In this document: positions 32,778 to 40,844 of the stretch, one piece after another
How the letters are laid out: each line of letters opens with the position of its first letter
Position numbering within the stretch: position 1 is the stretch's first letter
From: Anaerolineae bacterium
GTDB taxonomy: Bacteria; Chloroflexota; Anaerolineae; Aggregatilineales; Aggregatilineaceae
Reading direction: 5' to 3'
NCBI GenBank assembly: GCA_018432315.1
Contig: JAHDLB010000043.1
Span: 34,775-98,774, forward strand
Length of the DNA stretch: 64,000 nt
The notes under the pieces: generated by a model
The model's input: the letters and a program-made list of their open reading frames with translations, nothing else
The model's database searches: none
Told to the model about the DNA's origin: nothing
Made by a program: the position numbers and the translations under genes

Positions 32778-32831
32778 CCCGCTGGCGTCTTGCCCGCCAT
32801 CGATCGCGCTGAGTCCTGTTCAGGAGCACTC

Positions 32832-34997
32832 ATGACCACACCCATTTTTCTGGCGCTGGTGCTGCACAATCACCAGCCCGTCGGCCAGTTCGATTTCGTG
32901 AACGAGCACGCGGTTGACGTGTCGTATAACCCGTTCGTCGACCTGCTGGAACGCCATCCCGGCATCAAGTGCGGGATTCATTTCACCGGCAGCCTGCTGG
33001 ATTACCTGATCGCGCACCAGGGGGCGCTGCTCGAACGCCTGCGGGCGCTGGTCGAGCGCGGCCAGTTGGAGGTGATGTCCGGCGGGTATTACGAGCCAAT
33101 CCTCACCACGCTGCCAGACGCCGACAAGATCGGCCAGATTCACAAGCTGAGCCGGGCGGTCGAGGACGTGTTCGGGCGGCGCCCGCGCGGGATGTGGCTG
33201 GCCGAGCGCGTGTGGGAGCCGCACCTGGTCCGCCCGATCGCCGAGGCCGGTATCGATTACGTGATCATCGACGACACGCACTTCGAAGCGGTCGGCTACA
33301 ACAAAGAGCGCGAGCTGTTCGGCTATTTCGTGAGCGAGGAACAGGGCTACACTGTGCGCGTGTTCCCGACGCTCAGCTACCTGCGCTACGCGATCCCGTG
33401 GGACACGGTGCCGAACGTCATCGGCTGGCTGCGCCGCCAAGCCGATCAGCCGCTGCCCGGCCAGCAGCCCAAGATCGCGTTCATGGGCGACGACGGCGAG
33501 AAGTTCGGCGTGTGGCCCGGCACCTACGATCACTGCTGGGGCGACGGCAACTACATGGCCGAGCTGTTCGCCGCGCTGGAACGGGAAAGCGGCTGGGTCC
33601 GCACCATCTGCCCGGCGGACTACATCGACCGGTACCCGGCGCTGGGGCGCGTCTACCTGCCGACGGCGAGCTACTTCGAGATGGGGCAGTGGTCGCTGCC
33701 CGCCGAGCGCTTCCGCGAGCTGCGCGACGTCAAGCGCGAGCTGGAAGACCAGGGCCGCGAGGACGTGCTGCGCTACCTGCGCGGCAGCGTGTGGCGCAAT
33801 TTCATGATCAAGTACGACGAAGTGAACCACATGCACAAGCGGATGCTGATGGTCGCGGGCAAGGTCCACGCCATGCCCGATGGCGCGCGCAAAGACCGGG
33901 CGCTCGACCTGCTGTGGCGGGCGCAGGCCAACGACGCCTATTGGCACGGGCTGTTCGGCGGGGTGTACCTGTTCAACTTCCGCGTGGCGAACTACGCCAA
34001 CCTGATCGAAGCCGAAGCGCTGGCCGAGGGCGAGAGCGCGCCGCTTGAGGTGCGCGCGGTCGATTTCAACAAGGACAGCACCGAGGAGATCGTGCTGACC
34101 GGCCCGGTCTACAACGCGATCTGGAAGCCGAACCTGGGCGGGATGATGCTGGAGCTCGACTCGCGCCCGCAGCGGTATAACCTGCTCAACGTCATGACGC
34201 GGCGCGAAGAGGGGTATCACGACGAGATCCGCGCGGCGGCGGCCAACGGTACGCTCGTCACGCCCGACACGGAGCAGAACGGCGCCAACTTCGACACGCG
34301 CGACGCAGTGCGCGCCAAGGAAGCCGGGATCGAGGCCGCGCTGATCGTCGACTGGCACCGGCGCGGCGCGTTCCTCGATCACTTCTTCCGCGAGGACGTG
34401 GACGTGCACGCCGTGTATCGCGCGTTTTACGGCGAGCAGGGCGATTTCGTGAATCTGCCGTATGCCGCGCAGGTCACCAGCGACGGCGCGACCGCCGAAG
34501 TCGTGCTGAGCCGCGACGGTCACGTATGGGTGGGCAGCCATCACCGGCCCATGCGCGTCACCAAGACGTTCCTCTTCACGCGCGGCGGCGAGGACTTCCA
34601 GTGCACCTACACCGTGCGCAACCTGTCCGATGCGCCGGTCGATGTGCGGTTCGGCGTCGAGCTGGCGGCGGGCTTCGACGGGGGGCAGGTGCCAGAATAC
34701 GCGGGGCTGACGGTCAACGGCGGCGCGGAATGGCTGCCGCTGGCCGAGATTCAGGCGTTGTCCGACGTGCGGCAGCACCGGATGATCACCCGGCTGCGCG
34801 AGATGGCGCTGACGACCGAGCTGGACCAGCCGTGCGCGCTGTGGCTGTTCCCGCTGGAAACGGTGACCAACAGCGAGGCCGGTTACGAGCGCGGCTACCA
34901 GGGCACGGTGGCGATTCACGTGTGGCCGCTGCACCTCGCGCCCGGCGCGGAGTGGCAAAGTACCATCAGGCAGCGGTTGACTGCGTATAACGAATAG
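32832..34997 (+). CDS. GH57 alpha-amylase / 4-alpha-glucanotransferase
   Basis: 721 residues. Cleaves and rearranges alpha-1,4-glucans in the cytoplasm by a retaining mechanism. Motif 1 is HNHQP (residues 12-16). The nucleophile motif GMWLAERVWEP has Glu125, aligning with the catalytic Glu of archaeal 4-alpha-glucanotransferases. FMGDDGEKFGVWPGT (Asp220-Asp221) holds the acid/base. C-terminal beta-domains of the DUF1925/DUF1926 kind follow (NLGGMMLELDSRPQRYN, ELAAGFDGG). ATG 32832 has CAGGAG upstream and begins at homology. It complements the branching, debranching and phosphorylase enzymes in remodelling storage glucan. Amylase versus transferase cannot be separated from sequence alone. Confidence 0.92.
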   Translation: MTTPIFLALVLHNHQPVGQFDFVNEHAVDVSYNPFVDLLERHPGIKCGIHFTGSLLDYLIAHQGALLERLRALVERGQLEVMSGGYYEPILTTLPDADKIGQIHKLSRAVEDVFGRRPRGMWLAERVWEPHLVRPIAEAGIDYVIIDDTHFEAVGYNKERELFGYFVSEEQGYTVRVFPTLSYLRYAIPWDTVPNVIGWLRRQADQPLPGQQPKIAFMGDDGEKFGVWPGTYDHCWGDGNYMAELFAALERESGWVRTICPADYIDRYPALGRVYLPTASYFEMGQWSLPAERFRELRDVKRELEDQGREDVLRYLRGSVWRNFMIKYDEVNHMHKRMLMVAGKVHAMPDGARKDRALDLLWRAQANDAYWHGLFGGVYLFNFRVANYANLIEAEALAEGESAPLEVRAVDFNKDSTEEIVLTGPVYNAIWKPNLGGMMLELDSRPQRYNLLNVMTRREEGYHDEIRAAAANGTLVTPDTEQNGANFDTRDAVRAKEAGIEAALIVDWHRRGAFLDHFFREDVDVHAVYRAFYGEQGDFVNLPYAAQVTSDGATAEVVLSRDGHVWVGSHHRPMRVTKTFLFTRGGEDFQCTYTVRNLSDAPVDVRFGVELAAGFDGGQVPEYAGLTVNGGAEWLPLAEIQALSDVRQHRMITRLREMALTTELDQPCALWLFPLETVTNSEAGYERGYQGTVAIHVWPLHLAPGAEWQSTIRQRLTAYNE

Positions 34998-35160
34998 ACG
35001 GATTCCACGGACGTGTTGGGGACCGCTCACGTGTTCTGAGGAGAAGAAGACGAAGCAGGGCTTTCACGGCCTGTACATGAGCTTGTCCTGCCACAGCGCG
35101 CTCGTGGGTCCGTCGCTGTCCGCGCTGCACCGGCTCAGACCAGACTACAGAGGAGATTCT

Positions 35161-36435
35161 ATGCACTACCGGAAGTTTGTCGTATTGATCGCGTGGAGCG
35201 CGATCGCGCTGGCGCTGGGGGCGTGCTCGTCGGACAGCGGCAGCGAGAACGGGGTAGTTCACGTCGAGGATCCGGGGACGCCCGCGCCGCAGACGACCGC
35301 GCGCCCGTCGGCCACGCCGGGGCCATCGCCCACGCCGACCGTCACCTCGACGCCGTACAGCATCCCGACCAACGCGCCCGATTTCGACGGGAGCACAGTC
35401 ATCGCCCGCGTGGGGCGCCAGGAGATCACGCTGGAGCAGTTCCAGAAGCAGGTGCGCTTCGAGCGCTGGTATCGCCTGTACCAACTCGAAAAGGTCGTCG
35501 AGCGGGAAGGCGTCGAGCAGGTGCTCGACCTGCGCAAGCCGGAGAACGCGTCGCTGATCTCGCTGTTCGGGACGCTGGCCGACAGCAACAGCTTCGGCAT
35601 CCAGGTGGAGCGCATCATGATCATCGACGCGATCGCGCTGGACGAGGCGCGGCGGCGCGGCCTGGAGGTGAATCCGGCCCAGTTCGAATCGCGCCTGGGA
35701 CAGTACCTGAGCATGACCGTCGGCGCGGATGGCAAGCTGCCGCCGGAGTTCGATGCCGCGTACGATGAATTCTTGCGCCAGATGAAAATTTACACCGGGA
35801 TGACCGAAGAGGAATTTCGCCGGATCGTGCGCGCCCGCACGCTGTATTCGCAGTTGGAGTTCCTGATGGGCCAGCAGCCGGAGGCGGTCGCCGCGCAGGA
35901 AGCGCGCATCGGCAAAAACGTGCGCGACATCATCGTGAGCAGCGAGGAGCAGGCGCAGGACGTGATCGCGCGGCTGGAGGCCGGCGAGGCGATGCGCGAC
36001 ATCGCGACCTCGCTGGGGTTCACCGCCGACTCAGAAGATTCGGAGCGCCTGCTGCGCTGGAGCGACACGAGCGCGCCCGCGGCGGTGAAAGAGGCGGTCT
36101 TCAACGCGGCGCCGGACACCGTCGTCGGGCCGATCCCCACCGAGCAGGGATGGTACGTGGCCGTGGTCGGGGACGAGGTCTTCGACGTGCCCCTGCCCAG
36201 CGAGCTCGAGGAGATGCGCAAGCAGTATTACCTGGACTGGGTCGAGTCGCGGATGGATGATCCCGAGTACGTGGTCGAATATGATAACTGGTTCGATCAC
36301 ATCCCCCAGGAGCCGCTGCCGCGCGACGTGTCGCCGCTGTTCCACGACGAGAACATCATCCTGCCGGAGACGGGCTCGGACCCGTTTGGCGTGGAGGACG
36401 TGCCCGAAGCGACGCCCCCAACCCCGGCGAGCTAG
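35161..36435 (+). CDS. PpiC/SurA-like peptidyl-prolyl isomerase lipoprotein
   Basis: 424 residues. The signal ends in the lipobox LGAC (Cys about residue 21), then a Ser/Thr/Pro-rich linker, so it is anchored outside the cytoplasmic membrane. A SurA_N-like helical part (IARVGRQEITLEQFQKQVRFERWYRL) and a parvulin domain (VRDIIVSSEEQAQDVIARLEAGEA, LGFTADSEDSERLLRW, VVGPIPTEQGWYVAVVGDE) follow. It probably helps fold exported proteins such as the many secreted beta-sandwich proteins nearby. ATG 35161 has GAGGAG upstream and the lipobox requires this start. The C-terminal 50 residues extend past the parvulin domain without a recognised motif. Confidence 0.85.
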   Translation: MHYRKFVVLIAWSAIALALGACSSDSGSENGVVHVEDPGTPAPQTTARPSATPGPSPTPTVTSTPYSIPTNAPDFDGSTVIARVGRQEITLEQFQKQVRFERWYRLYQLEKVVEREGVEQVLDLRKPENASLISLFGTLADSNSFGIQVERIMIIDAIALDEARRRGLEVNPAQFESRLGQYLSMTVGADGKLPPEFDAAYDEFLRQMKIYTGMTEEEFRRIVRARTLYSQLEFLMGQQPEAVAAQEARIGKNVRDIIVSSEEQAQDVIARLEAGEAMRDIATSLGFTADSEDSERLLRWSDTSAPAAVKEAVFNAAPDTVVGPIPTEQGWYVAVVGDEVFDVPLPSELEEMRKQYYLDWVESRMDDPEYVVEYDNWFDHIPQEPLPRDVSPLFHDENIILPETGSDPFGVEDVPEATPPTPAS

Positions 36436-36511
36436 CCGGGAGGCGGTGGTCGCCCGCCGCTTCCGGTGATAAACTCGGTGCAGACGACGGGACGAGTGGA
36501 GGATTGCAGCG

Positions 36512-38092
36512 GTGAGTGTGCAAAAAGTGTGGCTGGGCGGGACGCTGGCCGTGGCGCTGGTGAGCCTGATGGTGGTGGGGCTGGCATTCCCGGCGCTGGC
36601 CGCGCCTGGGCGACAGGATGACGACCTGAACCTGCCGACGCCCACGCCGGCGCCGGTCGAACAGACGCCGTACACGCTGACGGTCGTCGGCGGGGAGGCG
36701 CAAACCCTGACGTTCGATCACGGGGCGCAGGATGGGTTCGTCCTGGGCGAAACGACGGTGACGTCGGCGTATCCGCGCGGCATGGTTTTCACGATCAACC
36801 CCACGTCAGAAACGGGCGACATTCAGGACGTGATCCTGTTCATCCGGTTCGTGCATGGATCGGGCACGCGCGTGGTGGCGAGTTGGGATGAGTCGGTGGG
36901 CGCGTGGGTGTCCCGCCCGTGGCAGACGGGCGAAGGCCAGCCCGCCTGGACGCATTTCGAGTTCACGTGGCGCGTGCGCGATACGTCCGGCGCGTCGGTC
37001 GACACCGAGCCGATCGCGCTCGACTATGCGGACCCTGCGCGCGAATGGTTCCGCATGGAGAGCGACCTGGTCGTGCTGTACTGGTTCGGGTTCGGCGAGG
37101 ACGATCCTGACGCCGTCGCGCAGCGCATGGCCGACTCGATGGCGGCCACCCAGGAGCGGCGCGTGCAGGGTTTTGGCCGCCCGCTGAGTTACAAGCCGGT
37201 CGCCGTGGTGTATCCCAGCCGCGACGGGCTGGCCGAGATCTACGGCAGCGGCGTGGCGAACAACCGGGTAGCGGGCTTCACCAGCAGCGACCTGGGCATG
37301 AGCGTGCAGGTCCTGCGCGGGACCGAGCTGGTGCCGGGCAACGAAGACTGCATCTACGCGCTGCAGCCCGACGAATGGACGATGGAGCGGCGCATCGAGA
37401 CGATCTACTCCACCACCACGCACGAGGTCGTACACCTGTACCAGTACGACATTCTCGGCGGGCCGCTGGGACCGCTGTGGTGGACGGAAGGCCAGCCCGA
37501 ATGGCACAGCATCGCGCCGGGGCTGTACGACCGCCGGCTGCGCCACCTGGGCACCCTGCAGGACATCCCCAGCCTGACGACCGACATCGGCTCGAACCTG
37601 ACCCAGGCCGACGGCTGCTACGCGCTGGCGTATGACGTGGGTCCGTCGTTCATCAACTTCCTGGTCACGCATTACGGCGGGATCGACACGCACCGCCAGA
37701 TCGCGGAACTGATGCGCACCGGCCCGACGGTCTACGAGGCGGTCGAGCAGGTGACGGGCAAGCCGTTCCTGGAGGTGGAGAACGAGTGGCGCGTGTACCT
37801 GGGGCTGGCGCCGCTGTCGCTGGCGGACGTGGACCCGGCCCAGGCGCTGGAACCGTTCGAGGATAACCTGATCGCGGTGGGCGACACGATCACGCTGCCC
37901 GCCATGCCGATGATGTCCCCGCTGGCCGAAAAGCCGGGGCCGAAGGCGCTGGCGAGCGCGCAGTGCTTCGCCAACACGGCGGTGACGGTTCTCAACATGG
38001 GGATGCTGGAAGACGTGCCGTACTACGAGATCGACTGCATGGGCATGACCGGCTGGGTCACGCGGGACCAGTTGGTCGGCCCGCAGAACTGA
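36512..38092 (+). CDS. exported gluzincin-type peptidase (peptidase MA-like), copy 1
   Basis: 526 residues from GTG 36512 with GGAGG nine bases upstream. The signal segment ends near PALAAPG. A beta-rich N-terminal half is followed by a zinc protease-like domain. HEVVH is at residues 304-308 in a helix (TIYSTTTHEVVHLYQ), and Glu326 in PLWWTEGQPEW is the likely third zinc ligand. A C-terminal SH3-like tail ends MTGWVTRDQLV and contains two cysteines (AQCFAN, IDCMGM). A second copy lies at 60.6 kb with the same layout except for the tail. Extracellular protein degradation is the likely job; activity and target are not shown. Confidence 0.82.
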   Translation: MSVQKVWLGGTLAVALVSLMVVGLAFPALAAPGRQDDDLNLPTPTPAPVEQTPYTLTVVGGEAQTLTFDHGAQDGFVLGETTVTSAYPRGMVFTINPTSETGDIQDVILFIRFVHGSGTRVVASWDESVGAWVSRPWQTGEGQPAWTHFEFTWRVRDTSGASVDTEPIALDYADPAREWFRMESDLVVLYWFGFGEDDPDAVAQRMADSMAATQERRVQGFGRPLSYKPVAVVYPSRDGLAEIYGSGVANNRVAGFTSSDLGMSVQVLRGTELVPGNEDCIYALQPDEWTMERRIETIYSTTTHEVVHLYQYDILGGPLGPLWWTEGQPEWHSIAPGLYDRRLRHLGTLQDIPSLTTDIGSNLTQADGCYALAYDVGPSFINFLVTHYGGIDTHRQIAELMRTGPTVYEAVEQVTGKPFLEVENEWRVYLGLAPLSLADVDPAQALEPFEDNLIAVGDTITLPAMPMMSPLAEKPGPKALASAQCFANTAVTVLNMGMLEDVPYYEIDCMGMTGWVTRDQLVGPQN

Positions 38093-38117
38093 TCGCGGCT
38101 GATACGACGCGAGGATG

Positions 38118-38142
38118 GGCCCGGCGTATGCCGGGCCTTGTT
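38118..38142 (+). terminator. intrinsic terminator after the gluzincin gene
   Basis: A perfect 8-base stem (GGCCCGGC and GCCGGGCC) with a GTAT loop is followed by TTGTTTTTATT. It lies between convergent genes, two bases before the opposing stop codon. Confidence 0.88.
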
Positions 38143-38143
38143 T

Positions 38144-38821
38144 TTATTCCGGCCACAGGCTGAGCAGGTAATCGCCGGTGGTGATGCCGCCCTGCGACGA
38201 CTGCACCAACAGGCGGTACGGGCCGCTTTCCGGCAGGGTGAGGACGATCTCGGCGGTCAGGTCGCCGGCGGAGCGATCGTCGGCGCGGGCGATCTCGTCG
38301 CCGGACGGCGCGTAGAGCGTGATCAGCGGGTCGAGCGCGCTCTCGGCGCGCGGCTCCACCGTGATGCGCCACGTGGCCCCGGCGGTGCCATCGAAGCGGT
38401 AGCCGTGCGCTTCGCCCGTTCGAGTCAGCGCGTCCTTGATCAGCGCGGGGACGGTGTGGGCATGCGGCTGAACCTGGGCCGGCCACGTGACCGGCGGGGC
38501 GTCGAGCGCGGGGGAAGTGGCGGCGGGCGCGTCGCTGTCCGCGCTGCCGTCGCCGGCCAGGATGTCGCGCAGGATGAGCAGGGCGGCGATCGCCGCGCCG
38601 AGGATGGCGACCAGCGCCACGACGCGAGCCGCGCGCGCCAGCCGGGCGCGTATCGTCTGCCAGCGACCCGGCGCGGGCGGTTCCGGCTCGGCATCGTCCA
38701 GCTCGACGAGCACGTCCTCGGCGTGCTGGCGGGCGCGCCGGGCGACGTCCTCGTACACCTCGTAAGCGCCGTCCTCGTCTTCGTCTATGGGATCGTCATA
38801 CAGGTAATCGTCGGTCCCCAT
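38144..38821 (-). CDS. single-pass membrane protein with external PPC-like domain
   Basis: 225 residues. An acidic cytoplasmic N-terminus of about 60 residues (many Asp and Glu) leads into a basic segment and one transmembrane helix (about residues 69-89). A linker and a C-terminal beta-sandwich follow, like the pre-peptidase C-terminal domain: YRFDGTAGATWRITVEPRA, DPLITLYAPSGDEIARADD and GPYRLLVQSSQGGITTGDYLLSL. It starts 17 bases after the NERD gene and is probably cotranscribed with it. The PPC-like domain resembles those in the 10-15 kb paralogues. Function unknown. Confidence 0.72.
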   Translation of the reverse strand: MGTDDYLYDDPIDEDEDGAYEVYEDVARRARQHAEDVLVELDDAEPEPPAPGRWQTIRARLARAARVVALVAILGAAIAALLILRDILAGDGSADSDAPAATSPALDAPPVTWPAQVQPHAHTVPALIKDALTRTGEAHGYRFDGTAGATWRITVEPRAESALDPLITLYAPSGDEIARADDRSAGDLTAEIVLTLPESGPYRLLVQSSQGGITTGDYLLSLWPE

Positions 38822-38838
38822 CCGCGCGCCGTCCCGCG

Positions 38839-39561
38839 TCAGCCGTCGATGATGGCGTCGACCGTGCCGCGAATGGCCTGGGGCGCAATTCGCTCGTCGG
38901 TCAGGTAGTCGCGGCGCATGATCTGGTAGAGCGTCGGGATCTCGCAGATGGGCACCACCGGGCCAGAGGCGGCCAACTGGACGTTCGGCGACGTGAAGAC
39001 GACGATCGCGTAGACCGGCACGCGTTCCAGCCCGTGTTTCGCCAGGAACTTGCGCAGCGCGTAGACGTCCTTGACGCATTCGCGCGTGGGGTTGGTCTTG
39101 GCGGGGCTCATCTTGCCGTTGCGCGTCTTGACGATCCACTCCGAGCGCTCGTTGATCCACTGGCCCGGGTAGTCCACGATGCGGAAGACGAGCGCGCCGG
39201 GCGGCCCGACCAGCACGGCGTCGATGTAGCCGACGCGGCGCTTGCTCACGTTGCGCAGATAGGTGTAGCGGTTGTCGAGAAACTGGCCGAGCGCTTCACC
39301 GACGGCGTAGGCCAGCGGGTTGTCTTTTTGCAGCGTCAGCGCGCGGACGATCAGGCCGATGCCGCCGATCAGCGCGAGGATGCCGATGAGGATCAGCAGC
39401 GCGCGCACAATCGCGAACGAGCCGGTTTCCCACAGTGGGAAGTAGAAGAACAGTACCGCCAGCGTGAGGGCGATGGCGCCCCCCAGAAAGGCGAGGCCGC
39501 CGAAGAACAGGTAGAACCGTCCGCGACGGGCGATACTGTGGGAAGGGTTGATGTTCTGCAT
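38839..39561 (-). CDS. membrane-anchored NERD-domain protein
   Basis: 240 residues. Two transmembrane segments (about residues 17-42 and 50-73) precede a NERD-like domain, which is related to restriction-type nucleases: RVGYIDAVLVGPPGALVFRI, then DYPGQWINERSEW, and KTNPTRECVKDVYALRKFL. The acidic and lysine positions expected for a nuclease are only partly visible (Asp in YIDAV), so activity is uncertain. ATG 39561 lies 12 bases after the stop of the preceding response regulator gene, suggesting one transcript of regulator, NERD protein and PPC-like protein. Confidence 0.75.
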   Translation of the reverse strand: MQNINPSHSIARRGRFYLFFGGLAFLGGAIALTLAVLFFYFPLWETGSFAIVRALLILIGILALIGGIGLIVRALTLQKDNPLAYAVGEALGQFLDNRYTYLRNVSKRRVGYIDAVLVGPPGALVFRIVDYPGQWINERSEWIVKTRNGKMSPAKTNPTRECVKDVYALRKFLAKHGLERVPVYAIVVFTSPNVQLAASGPVVPICEIPTLYQIMRRDYLTDERIAPQAIRGTVDAIIDG

Positions 39562-39573
39562 TCGCCACTCTAC

Positions 39574-40146
39574 TCAGTCTGCTAATCCGCGATGATTCTT
39601 GGGCTGCCTGGGTGTGGGCTGCGGCCTGGCGCGCTGCCGGATCGAGGGGCTTGGCTGCGCGCCGGACGACCGGCGAGAGGAGGGCGCGGGCCGCGCTGCC
39701 GGCGTCTTGCGCGCGGATCGGGCGATGGAGCGTTCCGGCTGCGAAGTGCGCCGGGCGATGGCGTCGGCCATGGTGACGCGCAGCTCGGCCATGCTGGGCA
39801 GCGGTTTGTACATCAGCAGATCGGCCTGGGCCTGTTCCATGACGGCGGCTTCGTCGTCCGGCGACAGGCGATAGGCGGTGATGAGCACGATCCCGATGTC
39901 ACCCAGGACCGGGCTGCGCCGCAGCCGGGCGCTGACCTCCGGCCCGCTGATCTCCGGCAGGCGGATGTCGAGGATGGCTAGCTCGGGCAGTTCGCCGCGG
40001 ACGCGCCCCTGATCCACGCTGTCGATCCAGGCCACGGCTTCGGCCCCGTCGACGAAGGCCACGCCGTCGATGCCCCAGATCTCGAACATTGCCAGCAGGA
40101 CGTCGTAAATATCGGGCTCGTCTTCAACAACCATCCAGGTAGGCAC
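39574..40146 (-). CDS. response regulator with basic C-terminal tail
   Basis: 190 residues from GTG 40146, with GGGGGAG at good spacing. The receiver domain has MVVEDEPD, the phospho-acceptor Asp60 (LAILDIRLPEISG), VLITAYR and the Lys in LLMYKPLP. After residue about 135 the protein is an Arg/Pro/Ser-rich tail with no known output fold, probably disordered and possibly nucleic-acid binding. It is a clear paralogue of the divergent regulator at 40.4 kb. Both carry the same unusual insertion before the acceptor (WIDSVDQGRVRGELPELA here). Confidence 0.85.
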   Translation of the reverse strand: MPTWMVVEDEPDIYDVLLAMFEIWGIDGVAFVDGAEAVAWIDSVDQGRVRGELPELAILDIRLPEISGPEVSARLRRSPVLGDIGIVLITAYRLSPDDEAAVMEQAQADLLMYKPLPSMAELRVTMADAIARRTSQPERSIARSARKTPAARPAPSSRRSSGAQPSPSIRQRARPQPTPRQPKNHRGLAD

Positions 40147-40219
40147 CGGGTTTTCTCCCCCACGGGTGATTATTCGGTAATTATTCAGAGAATCCCCACC
40201 CTGACCAGTGTACAATAAC

Positions 40220-40248
40220 ACTATAGGCGCGTGACCGTGAAACCGCAA
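40220..40248 (-). promoter_or_regulatory. sigma70-type promoter of the minus-strand response regulator
   Basis: On the minus strand TTGCGG (40248-40243), a 17-base spacer and TATAGT (40225-40220). The GTG start is about 74 bases downstream. Confidence 0.65.
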
Positions 40249-40305
40249 ATCTTGATTCGATGGCCGGTGACGCCGGCGCGACCGTGCGGCGAATCGAGGA
40301 CCGGC

Positions 40306-40311
40306 TATAAT
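40306..40311 (+). promoter_or_regulatory. -10 element of the plus-strand response regulator
   Basis: Consensus TATAAT, 56 bases before GTG 40368. GTGCGG at 40284-40289 with a 16-base spacer is the candidate -35. It shares the 221-base divergent gap with the promoter at 40220. Confidence 0.6.
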
Positions 40312-40367
40312 AAAGAAACGTGCCTGATCCGAACACAGTTACGACACAATCTTAATGGAGGGTATGC

Positions 40368-40775
40368 GTGAAACCCTGGCTGGTGGTCGAAGACGAAGAG
40401 GATATCCGCAATATCGTCAAAGTGATGTTCGAGGCGTGGGGACACCGACCGCTCGAATTCCGCGACGGCAACCAGGCGTTTGGCTGGCTGGACAGCGTGG
40501 AGGCCGGAACGTACAGCGGTGACCTGCCCGAGCTGGCTCTGATGGACATCCGCATGCCTGGGCCGCGCGGACACGAGATCGCCCAGCGCATCCGGAGCGT
40601 CGAGCCGATGCAGCATATCCCCATCGTGTTGATGACGGCGTTCAGCCTGTCCGAAGGGGAACGGAAGGCGATGTACAGCGACTACGGGGTGGATCACATC
40701 ATCAGCAAGCCGCTGCCCGACTTTTTCGAGCTGAAGCAGCTTCTGGATGATATCTCGGCGCGAAAGCGCACCTAG
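40368..40775 (+). CDS. single-domain response regulator
   Basis: 135 residues from a GTG with GGAGG upstream. This is a receiver domain only: WLVVEDEEDIRN (acidic pocket), Asp60 in LALMDIRMPG (acceptor), VLMTAFS (switch Thr) and Lys114 in IISKPLPD. The stretch WLDSVEAGTYSGDLPELA before the acceptor is longer than usual and shared with the divergent regulator. A histidine kinase gene follows 69 bases downstream with its own promoter and is the likely partner. Confidence 0.9.
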   Translation: MKPWLVVEDEEDIRNIVKVMFEAWGHRPLEFRDGNQAFGWLDSVEAGTYSGDLPELALMDIRMPGPRGHEIAQRIRSVEPMQHIPIVLMTAFSLSEGERKAMYSDYGVDHIISKPLPDFFELKQLLDDISARKRT

Positions 40776-40783
40776 CCCGGTTC

Positions 40784-40792
40784 TGGTATAAT
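40784..40792 (+). promoter_or_regulatory. extended -10 of the histidine kinase gene
   Basis: TGGTATAAT, a full-consensus extended -10, 52 bases before ATG 40845. It allows the kinase to be expressed apart from the regulator upstream. Confidence 0.6.
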
Positions 40793-40844
40793 CAGCCGTC
40801 GTATCACAACGCCCGCTCCAATCAGAGATCGCGAGGTCTGGCGT

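Noticed and set aside
39660..39740. Basic tail of the 190-residue response regulator as a frameshifted output domain
   Set aside because: The alternative frames give no DNA-binding domain, and the tail has an ordinary stop just before the NERD gene, so a disordered tail is the simpler reading.
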